Positions 8,726 through 18,074 are shown, numbered from the stretch's first letter. The stretch is DNA of 64,000 nucleotides from Pseudomonas oryzagri (GCF_020831405.1 NZ_JAJHPU010000043.1:1-64000), one strand, 5' to 3'. Notes: generated from the sequence alone by a model not told the origin. Made by a program: numbers and translations.

Positions 8726-8741
8726 TGTCGCAAAGCCCACA
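8726..8741. promoter_or_regulatory. NifA upstream activator site between divergent promoters
   Basis: TGTCGCAAAGCCCACA matches TGT-N10-ACA and is almost the nifE site. It lies about 100 bp from the rightward -24 box and about 150 bp from the leftward one. The consensus is palindromic, so it can serve both. Confidence 0.82.
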
Positions 8742-8796
8742 AGGCCGCGTCTGGCGGTCTGCTTCATGACAGCCGCAGCCATCCGCCGATTCTTTT

Positions 8797-8809
8797 CAAC
8801 GGGTTGATT
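8797..8809 (-). promoter_or_regulatory. IHF site of the iscA-nif promoter
   Basis: Read on the minus strand, AATCAACCCGTTG fits WATCAA-N4-TTR exactly. It lies between the NifA site and the rightward -24 box. Confidence 0.72.
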
Positions 8810-8837
8810 TGAAAGGGTTTTTTGTCGGCTAAACGGC

Positions 8838-8853
8838 TGGCATCGGCCTTGCA
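8838..8853 (+). promoter_or_regulatory. Sigma-54 promoter of the iscA-nif/nifUSV operon
   Basis: TGGCAT-N5-TTGCA, an excellent -24/-12 pair. Transcription should start near 8864, about 42 nt before the iscA-nif ATG. No terminator is seen downstream before nifF, so it can drive all genes to clpX. Confidence 0.88.
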
Positions 8854-8905
8854 CCAGCTCCTGCAACGGTTGGCCAAGCAACCGCACAACCGAGGAGACA
8901 AGCCG

Positions 8906-9229
8906 ATGATCATCATGACCGAGAGCGCGAAAAGCGCCGTGACCCGCTTCATCAGCAGCACCGACAAGCCGGTGGCCGGCTTGCGCATCCGCGTCGAGGG
9001 CGGCGGCTGCTCCGGACTCAAGTACAGCCTCAAGCTGGAGGAAGCCGGCGCCGACGGCGACCAGGCCGTCGACTGCGACGGCATCACCCTGCTGGTCGAC
9101 GAAACCAGCGCGCCGCTGCTCCAGGGGGTGACCGTGGACTTCGTGGAAAGCATGGAAGGCAGCGGCTTCACCTTCGTCAATCCGAACGCCAGCAGCAGCT
9201 GCGGCTGCGGCAAATCCTTCGCCTGCTAA
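8906..9229 (+). CDS. A-type Fe-S carrier IscA-nif
   Basis: A 107-aa HesB/IscA family protein that carries [2Fe-2S] or [4Fe-4S] clusters made on NifU to nitrogenase components. The three conserved cysteines are present: Cys35 in GGCSGLKY and Cys99/Cys101 in the C-terminal SCGCGKSF. A terminal Cys107 is extra. The start at 8906 has GAGGAG 8 nt upstream; in-frame upstream codons lie inside the promoter. First gene of the nifUSV operon, 62 nt before nifU. Confidence 0.95.
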   Translation: MIIMTESAKSAVTRFISSTDKPVAGLRIRVEGGGCSGLKYSLKLEEAGADGDQAVDCDGITLLVDETSAPLLQGVTVDFVESMEGSGFTFVNPNASSSCGCGKSFAC

Positions 9230-9291
9230 GTCATCGAATCGAAGTCGCCGGCGACGACCGGCGATCCAGGAATCACCGGAGATCAGCCGTC

Positions 9292-10254
9292 ATGTGGGAT
9301 TACTCGGAAAAGGTCAAAGAACACTTCTACAACCCGAAGAACGCCGGCGCGGTGGCCGAGGCCAACGCCATCGGCGACGTCGGCTCGCTGAGCTGCGGCG
9401 ACGCCCTGCGCCTGACCCTCAAGGTCGATCCGGCCACCGACGTCATCCTCGACGCCGGCTTCCAGACCTTCGGTTGCGGCTCGGCCATCGCCTCCAGCTC
9501 GGCGCTCACCGAGATGATCAAGGGCCTGACCGTCGATGAGGCGCTGAAGATCAGCAACCAGGACATCGCCGACTTCCTCGACGGCCTGCCGCCGGAAAAG
9601 ATGCACTGCTCGGTGATGGGCCGCGAGGCGCTGCAGGCCGCGGTGGCCAACTACCGGGGCGAGGAGCTGGAAGACGACCACGAGGAAGGCGCGCTGATCT
9701 GCAAGTGCTTCGCCATCGACGAGGTGATGGTGCGCGAGACCATCCGCGCCAACAACCTGTCGAGCGTCGAGGACGTCACCAACTACACCAAGGCCGGCGG
9801 CGGCTGCTCGGCCTGCCACGAAGGCATCGAGCGGGTGCTCACCGAGGAGCTGGCGGCGCGCGGCGAGGTGTTCGTCGCCGCGCCGACCAAGGCCAAGGGC
9901 AAGTCGAAGTCCGGCCTGGTCAACCTCAACGCCCCGGCCCCCGCGCCGGCCGCGCCCGCTCCGGCCGAGGCCGCGCCGGCGCCGAAGATGACCAACCTGC
10001 AGCGCATCCGCCGCATCGAAATGGTCCTGGAGTCGATCCGTCCCACCCTGCAGCGCGACCACGGCGACGTCGAGCTGCTCGAGGTCGACGGCAAGAACGT
10101 CTACGTCAAGCTGACCGGCGCCTGCACCGGCTGCCAGATGGCCAGCATGACCCTCTCCGGCATCCAGCAGCGGCTGATCGAGGAGCTCGGCGAGTTCGTC
10201 AAGGTGATCCCAGTCAGCGCCGCCGCTGCCGCCCACGCCCAGCTGGAGGTGTGA
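9292..10254 (+). CDS. nifU: Nitrogenase Fe-S cluster scaffold NifU
   Basis: NifU (320 aa) assembles Fe-S clusters with sulfur from NifS. Three modules are visible: an IscU-like domain with Cys35, Asp37, Cys62 and Cys106; a BFD-type ferredoxin domain with the permanent [2Fe-2S] ligands Cys137, Cys139, Cys172 and Cys175; and a C-terminal Nfu domain with Cys278-x2-Cys281. The linker before the Nfu domain (about 196-232) is lysine-rich then Ala/Pro-rich and makes the protein slightly longer than A. vinelandii NifU (312 aa). The gap to nifS is one base. Confidence 0.97.
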   Translation: MWDYSEKVKEHFYNPKNAGAVAEANAIGDVGSLSCGDALRLTLKVDPATDVILDAGFQTFGCGSAIASSSALTEMIKGLTVDEALKISNQDIADFLDGLPPEKMHCSVMGREALQAAVANYRGEELEDDHEEGALICKCFAIDEVMVRETIRANNLSSVEDVTNYTKAGGGCSACHEGIERVLTEELAARGEVFVAAPTKAKGKSKSGLVNLNAPAPAPAAPAPAEAAPAPKMTNLQRIRRIEMVLESIRPTLQRDHGDVELLEVDGKNVYVKLTGACTGCQMASMTLSGIQQRLIEELGEFVKVIPVSAAAAAHAQLEV

Positions 10255-10255
10255 C

Positions 10256-11461
10256 ATGGCCGACGTCTATCTCGACAACAACGCCACCACCCGCGTCGAC
10301 GAGGAAGTCGTGCAGGCCATGCTGCCGTTCTTCACCGAGCAGTTCGGCAACCCCTCGTCGCTGCACAGCTTCGGCAACCAGGTGGGCATGGCGCTGAAGA
10401 AGGCCCGGCAGAGCGTGCAGAAGCTGCTCGGCGCCGAGCACGACTCGGAAATCGTCTTCACCTCCTGCGGCACCGAGGCCGACTCCACGGCGATCCTCTC
10501 GGCGCTCAAGGCGCAACCCGAGCGCAAGACCATCATCACCACGGTGGTCGAGCACCCGGCGATCCTCAGCCTGTGCGACTACCTGGCCAGCGAGGGCTAC
10601 ACCGTGCACAAGCTGGCGGTGGACAAGAAGGGCCGCCTGGATCTCGACCATTACGCCAGCCTGCTGAGCGACGACGTGGCCATCGTCTCGGTGATGTGGG
10701 CCAACAACGAGACCGGCACGCTGTTCCCGGTGCTGGAGATGGCGCAGATGGCCGACGACGCCGGCATCATGTTCCACACCGACGCGGTGCAGGCGGTCGG
10801 CAAGGTGCCGATGAACCTGCAGGACAGCGCCATCCACATGCTCTCGGTGTCCGGCCATAAGCTGCACGCGCCCAAGGGCATCGGCGTGCTCTACCTGCGC
10901 CGCGGCACCCGCTTCCGCCCGCTGCTGCGCGGCGGCCACCAGGAGCGCGGGCGGCGTGCCGGCACCGAGAACGCCGCCTCCATCGTCGGCCTGGGTGTCG
11001 CCGCCGAGCGCGCGCTGGCCTTCATGGAGCACGAGAACACCGAGGTCAAGCGCCTGCGCGACAAGCTGGAAGCCGGCGTCCTCGCCGCCGTGCCCTACGC
11101 CTTCGTCACCGGCGACCCGGACAACCGCCTGCCCAACACCGCCAACATCGCCTTCGAGTACATCGAGGGCGAGGCGATCCTGCTGCTGCTCAACAAGGTC
11201 GGCATCGCCGCCTCCAGCGGCTCGGCCTGCACCTCGGGCTCGCTCGAACCCTCCCACGTGATGCGCGCGATGGACATTCCTTACACCGCCGCCCACGGCA
11301 CGGTGCGCTTCTCGCTGTCGCGCTACACGACGGAGGAGGAGGTCGACCGGGTGATCGCCGCGGTGCCGCCGATCGTCGCCCAGCTGCGCAAGCTGTCGCC
11401 GTACTGGAGCGGCAACGGCCCGGTGGAGGCCGACAAGGCCTTCGCCCCGGTGTACGCCTGA
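10256..11461 (+). CDS. nifS: Cysteine desulfurase NifS
   Basis: NifS (401 aa) is a class I PLP-dependent cysteine desulfurase giving sulfur to NifU. Lys202 in [12 protein letters not shown] is the PLP Schiff-base lysine, and Cys325 in [15 protein letters not shown] is the persulfide-forming cysteine; both match A. vinelandii numbering. Also visible are the N-terminal YLDNNATT and [10 protein letters not shown]. It starts one base after nifU. CysE, encoded downstream, should raise cysteine supply for it. Confidence 0.97.
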   Translation: MADVYLDNNATTRVDEEVVQAMLPFFTEQFGNPSSLHSFGNQVGMALKKARQSVQKLLGAEHDSEIVFTSCGTEADSTAILSALKAQPERKTIITTVVEHPAILSLCDYLASEGYTVHKLAVDKKGRLDLDHYASLLSDDVAIVSVMWANNETGTLFPVLEMAQMADDAGIMFHTDAVQAVGKVPMNLQDSAIHMLSVSGHKLHAPKGIGVLYLRRGTRFRPLLRGGHQERGRRAGTENAASIVGLGVAAERALAFMEHENTEVKRLRDKLEAGVLAAVPYAFVTGDPDNRLPNTANIAFEYIEGEAILLLLNKVGIAASSGSACTSGSLEPSHVMRAMDIPYTAAHGTVRFSLSRYTTEEEVDRVIAAVPPIVAQLRKLSPYWSGNGPVEADKAFAPVYA

Positions 11462-11464
11462 ACC

Positions 11465-11488
11465 GGCGCGGCCCGCGCGGGCCGCGCC
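11465..11488. other. Intercistronic hairpin between nifS and nifV
   Basis: A perfect 11-base inverted repeat GGCGCGGCCCG/CGGGCCGCGCC, giving about ten GC pairs closed by a four-base loop. No T-run follows. Likely an RNA stability or processing element rather than a terminator, as the next genes have no promoter of their own. Confidence 0.55.
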
Positions 11489-11513
11489 ATCCCTCTCTTG
11501 GTCGGAGTCAGCC

Positions 11514-12665
11514 ATGGCCCGCGTGATCATCGACGACACCACCCTGCGCGACGGCGAGCAGAGCGCCGGCGTGGCCTTCACCCCCGAGGAGAAGCTGGCC
11601 ATCGCCCGCGCCCTGGCCGAGCTGGGCGTGCCCGAGCTGGAGATCGGCATTCCCAGCATGGGCGAGGAGGAGCGCGAGGTGATGCGCGCCATCGCCGGCC
11701 TCCAGCTGCCGGCGCGGCTGCTCGCCTGGTGCCGGCTGTGCGATCTGGATCTGGCCGCCGCGCGCGCCAGCGGGGTGGGCATGGTCGACCTGTCGCTGCC
11801 GGTCTCCGACCTGATGCTCCAGCACAAGCTCGGCCGCGACCGTAGTTGGGCGCTGGCCGAGGTGGCGCGCCTGGTCGGCGATGCGCGCCAGGCGGGCCTC
11901 GAGGTATGCCTGGGCTGCGAGGACGCCTCGCGCGCCGACATGGACTTCGTGGTGCGCGTCGCCGCCGTGGCCCAGGCCGCCGGCGCGCGCCGGCTGCGCT
12001 TCGCCGACACGGTGGGGATCATGGAGCCGTTCGGCATGCTCGAGCGCTTCCGTTTCCTGCGCGAGCGGGTCGATCTGGAACTGGAAGTGCACGCCCACGA
12101 CGACTTCGGCCTGGCCACCGCCAACACCATCGCCGCGGTGCTGGGCGGCGCCACCCATCTCAACACCACGGTCAACGGTCTCGGCGAGCGCGCCGGCAAC
12201 GCTGCGCTGGAGGAGTGCGTGGTGGCGCTCAAGCACCTCTACGCCATCGACACCGGCATCGACACCCGCGGCATCCCCGCGATCTCCGCGCTGGTCGAGC
12301 AGGCCTCCGGACGCCAGGTGGCCTGGCAGAAGAGCGTGGTCGGCGCCGGGGTATTCACCCACGAGGCGGGTATCCACGTCGATGGCCTGCTCAAGCATCG
12401 GCGCAACTACGAAGGCCTCAACCCGGACGTGCTGGGCCGCAGCCACAGCCTGGTGCTCGGCAAGCACTCCGGCGCGCACATGGTGCGCACCCGCTACCGC
12501 GAGCTGGGCATCGAGCTGGACGACTGGCAGTGCCAGGCGCTGCTCGGCCGCATCCGCGCCTTCTCCACCCATACCAAGCGCAGCCCGCAGGCCGTCGAGC
12601 TGGAGGACTTCTACCGCCAGCTCGACGCGGCGACCGGCGGACTGGCCGCAGGAGCCCTGGCATGA
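11514..12665 (+). CDS. nifV: Homocitrate synthase NifV
   Basis: NifV (383 aa) condenses acetyl-CoA with 2-oxoglutarate to R-homocitrate, the organic ligand of FeMo-co. It has the HMGL-like TIM barrel signatures: [17 protein letters not shown] (about 5-21) with the metal/substrate Arg-Asp, [14 protein letters not shown] (about 188-201) with the metal-binding His pair, and [13 protein letters not shown]. The C-terminal part is the usual short regulatory-less end. The stop overlaps the cysE ATG by 4 nt (ATGA). Confidence 0.96.
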   Translation: MARVIIDDTTLRDGEQSAGVAFTPEEKLAIARALAELGVPELEIGIPSMGEEEREVMRAIAGLQLPARLLAWCRLCDLDLAAARASGVGMVDLSLPVSDLMLQHKLGRDRSWALAEVARLVGDARQAGLEVCLGCEDASRADMDFVVRVAAVAQAAGARRLRFADTVGIMEPFGMLERFRFLRERVDLELEVHAHDDFGLATANTIAAVLGGATHLNTTVNGLGERAGNAALEECVVALKHLYAIDTGIDTRGIPAISALVEQASGRQVAWQKSVVGAGVFTHEAGIHVDGLLKHRRNYEGLNPDVLGRSHSLVLGKHSGAHMVRTRYRELGIELDDWQCQALLGRIRAFSTHTKRSPQAVELEDFYRQLDAATGGLAAGALA

Positions 12666-13453
12666 GCCTGTTCAGCGAGTGGCGCGACGATATCCGCTGC
12701 GTGTTCCAGCGCGATCCGGCCGCGCGCACCACCTTCGAAGTGCTCACCACCTACCCGGGCGTGCACGCGATCATGCTCTACCGGCTGAGCAACCGCCTGT
12801 GGCGCTCCGGCTGGCGCTATCCGGCGCGCCTGCTGTCGTTCGTCGCCCGCCTGGTCAGCAACGTCGACATCCATCCCGGCGCCACCATCGGCGCGCGCTT
12901 CTTCATCGACCACGGCGCCTGCGTGGTGATCGGCGAGACCGCCGAGATCGGCCAGGACGTGACCCTCTACCACGGCGTCACCTTGGGCGGCACCAGCTGG
13001 CGCAAGGGCAAGCGCCATCCGACCCTGGGCGACGGCGTGCTGGTCGGCGCCGGGGCGAAGATCCTCGGCCCGATCATGGTCGGCAGCCAGGCGCGGGTCG
13101 GCGCCAACTCGGTGGTGGTGCAGGACGTGCCGGAGGGCTGCACGGTGGTCGGCATCCCCGGCAAGGTGGTCAAGCTGCGCGAGGCCGGCCAGCTCAACCC
13201 CTACGGCTTCGACCTCGACCACCACCTGATCCCCGACCCGGTCGGCAAGGCGATCGCCTGCCTGCTCGAGCGCATCGACGGCCTGGAAAAACGCCTGGAG
13301 CAGGGCGGCCTGGTCGCCGCCGGCAGCCAGCAGCAGTTCTACCAGGGCTGCTCGCCGGACAACGCGATCTGCGAGAGCGACTGCGCCGGCGGCGCCATCG
13401 CCATCGGCCAGGGCGCCGCTCGCCGTCGCCCGGCCGCCAGCCGCAGCGAATAG
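12662..13453 (+). CDS. cysE: Serine O-acetyltransferase, nif-linked CysE
   Basis: A 263-aa serine acetyltransferase making O-acetylserine for cysteine synthesis. The left-handed beta-helix hexapeptide repeats run from about 72 to 175, with [17 protein letters not shown] and [23 protein letters not shown] as active-site blocks. A cysteine-rich tail ([18 protein letters not shown], about 225-242) is unusual and might bind metal or serve regulation. Its placement in the nifUSV operon fits the high cysteine need of NifS. It overlaps nifV by 4 nt. A separate housekeeping cysE is expected elsewhere. Confidence 0.95.
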   Translation: MSLFSEWRDDIRCVFQRDPAARTTFEVLTTYPGVHAIMLYRLSNRLWRSGWRYPARLLSFVARLVSNVDIHPGATIGARFFIDHGACVVIGETAEIGQDVTLYHGVTLGGTSWRKGKRHPTLGDGVLVGAGAKILGPIMVGSQARVGANSVVVQDVPEGCTVVGIPGKVVKLREAGQLNPYGFDLDHHLIPDPVGKAIACLLERIDGLEKRLEQGGLVAAGSQQQFYQGCSPDNAICESDCAGGAIAIGQGAARRRPAASRSE

Positions 13454-13467
13454 CCGGGGGGCGCACC

Positions 13468-14007
13468 ATGGATCTGCAGGATTTCAACGGCGACGGGCTG
13501 TACTTCGACGATCCGGCAGACCCGCAGGTGCACGCCTGGCTGGCCGCCGCCGCCGAGCAGTACGCCGAGGGCACCGCCGAGCAGCCGCTGCTCGCCGCCC
13601 AGGCGCTGGCGCCGGACGACCTCACCGTGCTGGTCGGCCTCTACCGCTTCTACTACTACCAGCACCGCTACGCCGACGCGCTGGCCATCGCCGAGCGGGT
13701 GATGGCGGTGGTCGGCCCGCGCCTCGCGCTGCCGGCGCACTGGCGGCAGATCGACCCGGCTGCCCTCGCCGCCGCCGCCGAGCGCGGCATCGGCCTGCTG
13801 CGCTTCTACCTGCTGGCGCTCAAGGGCGCCGGCTACCTGAGCCTGCGCCTGGGCCGCTTCGAGCAGGGCAAGGCGATGCTCGCCAAGGTGGTCGAGCTGG
13901 ACGACGGCAACCGCCTGGGCGCCCGCCTGCTGCTGGAAGTGCTGGCCGAGCACGACGCCGAAATCATTCCCTTCCCCCTTGCGGCCACCGCGGAGACACG
14001 ACCATGA
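13468..14007 (+). CDS. Nif-associated TPR-like protein, paralogue
   Basis: A 179-aa helical protein with TPR-like units at about 51-74 (LVGLYRFYYYQHRYADALAIAERV) and 111-146 (LRFYLLALKGAGYLSLRLGRFEQGKAMLAKVVELD). It is a diverged copy of the 5257-5757 product, sharing the same helix pattern and order. The ATG follows a GGGGGGCGCACC leader and the stop overlaps nifW by 4 nt, so it may act with NifW, NifZ or NifM. The exact function is unknown. Confidence 0.75.
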   Translation: MDLQDFNGDGLYFDDPADPQVHAWLAAAAEQYAEGTAEQPLLAAQALAPDDLTVLVGLYRFYYYQHRYADALAIAERVMAVVGPRLALPAHWRQIDPAALAAAAERGIGLLRFYLLALKGAGYLSLRLGRFEQGKAMLAKVVELDDGNRLGARLLLEVLAEHDAEIIPFPLAATAETRP

Positions 14008-14351
14008 GCGTTCAACCCTATTCGCCGGATTCCGACCTGAGCCTCGACGAGTCGCTCGAGGAGCTGGTGTCGGCCGAGGACTTCCTCGAGTTCTTCGCCA
14101 TCCCCTTCGACCAGAAGGTCGTCCACGTCAACCGCCTGCACATCATGCAGCGCTACCACGACTACCTGGCCAAGGCGGGCGACCTCGAAACGCTGGCCGA
14201 CGAGGCGCGCGCCGCGGTGTACCGCCAGCTGCTGGGGCGCGCCTACCAGGACTTCGTCGAGTCCGACGCGCAGACCGAGAAGGTGTTCAAGGTGTTCCAC
14301 ATGCACGAGCCGCAGACCACCTTCGTGTCCATCGACCAGTTGCTGAGCTGA
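14004..14351 (+). CDS. nifW: Nitrogenase-stabilising protein NifW
   Basis: NifW (115 aa) is a small acidic helical protein reported to associate with the MoFe protein and to help its assembly or protection. The family blocks LVSAEDFLEFFAIPFDQKVVHVNRLHIMQRY and VFKVFHMHEPQTTFVSIDQLL are present. Its ATG overlaps the upstream stop and it lies 16 nt before nifZ. Confidence 0.95.
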   Translation: MSVQPYSPDSDLSLDESLEELVSAEDFLEFFAIPFDQKVVHVNRLHIMQRYHDYLAKAGDLETLADEARAAVYRQLLGRAYQDFVESDAQTEKVFKVFHMHEPQTTFVSIDQLLS

Positions 14352-14367
14352 GCAGGGGAGAGCAGCC

Positions 14368-14850
14368 ATGAGCCTGCCGCAGTTCGAGTACGGCGACGAG
14401 GTGCGGGTGATCCGCAACGTGCGCAACGACGGCACCTACCCGGGCATGGACACCGGCACCCTGCTGATCCGCCGCGGCTCGGTGGGCTGCGTCTATGACG
14501 TCGGCACCTACCTGCAGGACCAGCTGATCTACCGCGTGCACTTCCTCGACTCGGGGCGCACGGTCGGCTGCCGCGAGGAGGAGTTGATCCTCGCCAGCGA
14601 GCCGTGGACGCCGAGCCGCTTCGAGTTCCGCGACAACGTCGTGGCCCTGCGCAGCTTCACGGTGCGCGGCGAGGTGGTGGTGGAACAGGGCCAGGTCGGC
14701 AGCGTGATGAAGGTGCTGCGCGACCTGCCCGAGGGCGTGCAGTACCACGTGCACTTCGGCGACGGCCGGGTGCTGCAGATCCCCGAGTCGAGCCTGGGGA
14801 TGGCCGAATCCCACCTGGCCGAGGATGTGGAGGTGAGCGATGAGCAGTGA
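14368..14850 (+). CDS. nifZ: NifZ, P-cluster maturation factor
   Basis: NifZ (160 aa) acts with NifH in forming the second P-cluster of NifDK. Two copies of the SH3-like NifZ fold are visible: FEYGDEVRVIRNVRNDG... with VGCVYDVGTYLQDQLIYRVHFLDSGRTVGCREEEL, and FEFRDNVVALRSFTVRGEVVVEQGQ... with YHVHFGDGRVLQIPESSL. A GGGGAGAG site precedes the ATG. The end overlaps nifM by 11 nt, so the two are translationally coupled. Confidence 0.95.
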   Translation: MSLPQFEYGDEVRVIRNVRNDGTYPGMDTGTLLIRRGSVGCVYDVGTYLQDQLIYRVHFLDSGRTVGCREEELILASEPWTPSRFEFRDNVVALRSFTVRGEVVVEQGQVGSVMKVLRDLPEGVQYHVHFGDGRVLQIPESSLGMAESHLAEDVEVSDEQ

Positions 14851-15724
14851 ACTGCAGGGCATGTCCGGTGATCAGCGCTACTACCTGCTCAAGGTCGCCC
14901 ACGAGCAGTACGGCTGCGCGCCGGGCGAGCTCAACGCCGAGCAGCTGCAGCGCGCCACCGGTATCGTCAGCCGCCAGCGGCGCATCGAGGAGGCGGTGCT
15001 GCGCAGCAGCGAGGCGACCGGGGTGGTCATCCCGCCGACCCAAGTCGAGGAGGCGCTGGTGCAGATCGGCAGCCGCTACGAGGACGGCGAGGCGCTGCGC
15101 CAGGCGCTGGCCAGCCACGGCCTGAGCGACGACGAGCTGCGCGTGCTGCTGGCCCGCGAGCTGAAGGTCGAGGCGATCCTCGCGCGGGTCAGCGCCAGCC
15201 TGCCGCCGATCAGCGACACCGACCTCAGCCTCTACTACTTCAACCATCCCGAACAGTTCGAGCGCCCCGCCGCCCGCGAGGCGCGGCACATCCTGATCAC
15301 CATCAACCCGGACTTTCCGGAGAACACCCCGGAGGCCGCGCGGGCGCGCATCGAGGCGATCGCCAAGCGCGTGCGCCACAAGCCCGAGCGCTTCGCCGAA
15401 CAGGCGCTCAAGCACTCGGAATGCCCGACCGCGCTCAACGGCGGCCTGCTCGGCCAGGTGACCGCGGGCACCCTCTACCCCGAGCTGGAGGCCTGCCTGT
15501 TTGCCCTCGCGGCGGGCGAGCTGGGCCCGGTGGTGGCCTCGCCCATGGGCCTGCACCTGATCAGGTGCGAAAGCATCACGCCGCCCCTGCGCATTTCCCT
15601 CGACGAAGCCCTGCCGCGCCTGCGCGACAGGCTCGAGGCCCGGCAGCGCAAGGCCTTCCAGCGCCAGTGGCTGGAGCGTCTGCTGCAACAATTCGCCCCC
15701 GTGGAGGGTCCGTCCCATGGCTGA
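14840..15724 (+). CDS. nifM: NifM, peptidyl-prolyl isomerase for NifH
   Basis: NifM (294 aa) is required for an active Fe protein; it is a parvulin-type peptidyl-prolyl isomerase. The N-terminal helical region covers about 1-140 and the parvulin domain about 148-255 (REARHILITINPDFPENT, NGGLLGQVTAGTLYPELEACLFALAAGELGPVV, GLHLIRCE). No signal peptide, unlike periplasmic SurA. The ATG has GGAGGTGAG upstream inside nifZ and the stop overlaps clpX by 8 nt. Confidence 0.95.
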   Translation: MSSELQGMSGDQRYYLLKVAHEQYGCAPGELNAEQLQRATGIVSRQRRIEEAVLRSSEATGVVIPPTQVEEALVQIGSRYEDGEALRQALASHGLSDDELRVLLARELKVEAILARVSASLPPISDTDLSLYYFNHPEQFERPAAREARHILITINPDFPENTPEAARARIEAIAKRVRHKPERFAEQALKHSECPTALNGGLLGQVTAGTLYPELEACLFALAAGELGPVVASPMGLHLIRCESITPPLRISLDEALPRLRDRLEARQRKAFQRQWLERLLQQFAPVEGPSHG

Positions 15725-17033
15725 CACCGAGAAACCCTGCTGTTCCTTCTGCGGCGCGGAAAAGAGCCCGACCGTCCCGCTCATCGCCGGCAACGACGGA
15801 CGTATCTGCGAGGCCTGCGTCAACCTTGCCCACCAGGTGGTGAGCAGCTGGGGGCAGCGCCGCAAGCTGCAGCAGCTGGCGCCGCAACTGCGCACCCCGA
15901 CGGCCTACAAGCAGCACCTCGACGAGTCGGTGATCGGCCAGGAGGCGGCCAAGGAAACCCTCTCGGTGGCCGTCTACAACCACTACCTGCGCCTGCTCAA
16001 CTGCGAGCGCGAACCGATTTGCCAGCTCGGCGAGCAGGTCGAGCTGGAAAAATCCAACATCCTCATGGCCGGCCCGTCCGGCACCGGCAAGACCCTGCTG
16101 GTGCGCACCCTGGCGCGCATCCTTGGCGTGCCCTTCGCCTCGGCCGACGCCACCACCCTGACCCAGGCCGGCTACGTGGGCGACGACGTCGACAGCATCA
16201 TCGCCCGCCTGCTCGAGGCGGCCGGCGGCGACGTGCAGCAGGCGCAGTGGGGCATCGTCTACATCGACGAGGTGGACAAGCTGGCCAAGCGCAGCGGCGG
16301 CGGCACCGCGGTGCGCGACATCTCCGGCGAGGGCGTGCAGCAGGCGCTGCTGAAGATGGTCGAGGGCACCGAGGTGCGCATCTCCAAGGGTGGCCGGCGC
16401 AGCGAGCATGCCGAGGAGCAGGTGGTCGACACCCGCAACATCCTGTTCATCGCCGGCGGCGCCTTCCCCGGCCTCGAGGACCTGGTGCGCAGCCGCATCC
16501 AGCCGCGCAGCGGCGGCATCGGCTTCCACGCCCAGCCGCCGCGCCAGCAGAAGGCCTCCATCAACGAGCTGCTCGCCGCGCTGCTGCCCGACGATCTGCA
16601 CGAGTTCGGCCTGATCCCCGAGTTCATCGGCCGCTTCCCGATCATCACCTTCCTGCAGGAGCTGGATCACGCCACCCTGCTGCGCATCCTCACCGAGCCG
16701 CGCAACGCCCTGGTCAAGCAGTACAAGCAGCTGTTCGCCTATCAGGGGGTCACGCTGGAGATCAGCGACGCGGCACTCAGCCATATCGCCGACCAGGCGC
16801 TGGTGCGCAAGACCGGTGCGCGCGGCCTGCGCGCGGTGCTCGAGGCGGCGCTGCAGCAGACCATGTTCAACATGCCGTCCAAGTCGCAGCTGCGCACCTG
16901 CACGCTGGAGCTGGTGGATGCCGAGTTGACGGTGCTGGAAACCTTCGCCGAGGCGGAGGTCGAGCTGCCGGCGGATAGCCAACCGCTGGCTGAGCAGGCG
17001 GTCGAGCCGTCGCGTCTGTCGGCCGATCTGTGA
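15717..17033 (+). CDS. clpX: Nif-linked ClpX paralogue (ClpX2)
   Basis: A 438-aa AAA+ unfoldase like ClpX2 of A. vinelandii, which has been reported to limit NifEN/NifB accumulation. It keeps the N-terminal zinc finger (Cys9, Cys12, Cys31, Cys34), Walker A GPSGTGKT, pore loop GYVGDD, Walker B IVYIDEVDK, sensor/Arg-finger regions and an IGF motif (GGIGFHA) of the kind that docks on ClpP. The Walker A and substrate loops differ from housekeeping ClpX (GPTGSGKT). No clpP lies nearby. It is the last gene of the iscA-nif operon. Confidence 0.93.
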   Translation: MADTEKPCCSFCGAEKSPTVPLIAGNDGRICEACVNLAHQVVSSWGQRRKLQQLAPQLRTPTAYKQHLDESVIGQEAAKETLSVAVYNHYLRLLNCEREPICQLGEQVELEKSNILMAGPSGTGKTLLVRTLARILGVPFASADATTLTQAGYVGDDVDSIIARLLEAAGGDVQQAQWGIVYIDEVDKLAKRSGGGTAVRDISGEGVQQALLKMVEGTEVRISKGGRRSEHAEEQVVDTRNILFIAGGAFPGLEDLVRSRIQPRSGGIGFHAQPPRQQKASINELLAALLPDDLHEFGLIPEFIGRFPIITFLQELDHATLLRILTEPRNALVKQYKQLFAYQGVTLEISDAALSHIADQALVRKTGARGLRAVLEAALQQTMFNMPSKSQLRTCTLELVDAELTVLETFAEAEVELPADSQPLAEQAVEPSRLSADL

Positions 17034-17034
17034 G

Positions 17035-17050
17035 TGTGGCAAAGCCGACA
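17035..17050 (+). promoter_or_regulatory. NifA upstream activator site of nifF
   Basis: TGTGGCAAAGCCGACA fits TGT-N10-ACA. It begins one base after the clpX stop codon and lies about 113 bp upstream of the nifF -24 box. Confidence 0.8.
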
Positions 17051-17124
17051 GGCTCGGGCGCGCGTCGTTTCGGGGCTGTCGACTTTCTTACAAGGATGCT
17101 GTGCTGTAATTAAAATTCCTTTTA

Positions 17125-17137
17125 AATCAATGCTTTG
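17125..17137 (+). promoter_or_regulatory. IHF site of the nifF promoter
   Basis: AATCAATGCTTTG matches WATCAA-N4-TTR exactly, inside an AT-rich patch between the NifA site and the -24 box. Confidence 0.75.
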
Positions 17138-17162
17138 TGATTGATTGGAGAGGCCCGGCGAG

Positions 17163-17178
17163 TGGCCCGTTTCCTGCT
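17163..17178 (+). promoter_or_regulatory. Sigma-54 promoter of nifF
   Basis: TGGCCC-N5-CTGCT keeps GG and GC 10 nt apart. Transcription should begin near 17189, leaving a leader of about 70 nt before nifF. Weaker than the nifE and iscA-nif boxes. Confidence 0.7.
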
Positions 17179-17257
17179 GGTAGACAAGGGTCAACCTGGG
17201 GCCAGAGCCGAGAGCGGCAGCCCCGTAAACGGATTCCCAGAACGTAGTTAGAGGTGA

Positions 17258-17803
<546 letters not shown>

Positions 17804-18074
17804 AGGCGCCCGGCTTCGGTCATGTGCTGCAACGGCCATGGCCGGCGGCCTCGCGTTACCCTTTTAACGCCTGTGCCGCGTGCCGGGTGTTGTTGCTGCG
17901 GCCTGTAAAGCGAGCCCTTGATAAGCCGTGCCCAGTTGCGTGAAATCGGGTTGGAATACCGGGACAACCATTAAACCGACAGCGGTTTAATAGGCTGCCG
18001 GGATATATCAGTCCGAAGTTTTTCGCGATCCGGCTCGGCGCGGAATCAGGTGCTTACGACTGCAGGGCAATAGC
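17804..18074. other. Gene-free stretch after nifF with two inverted repeats
   Basis: No gene is seen. Two inverted repeats stand out: GCGTTA/TAACGC (17853-17870) and ATTAAACC-N6-GGTTTAAT (17970-17991). The second is a perfect 8-base palindrome that could bind a regulator; no gene reads away from it. Confidence 0.5.
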
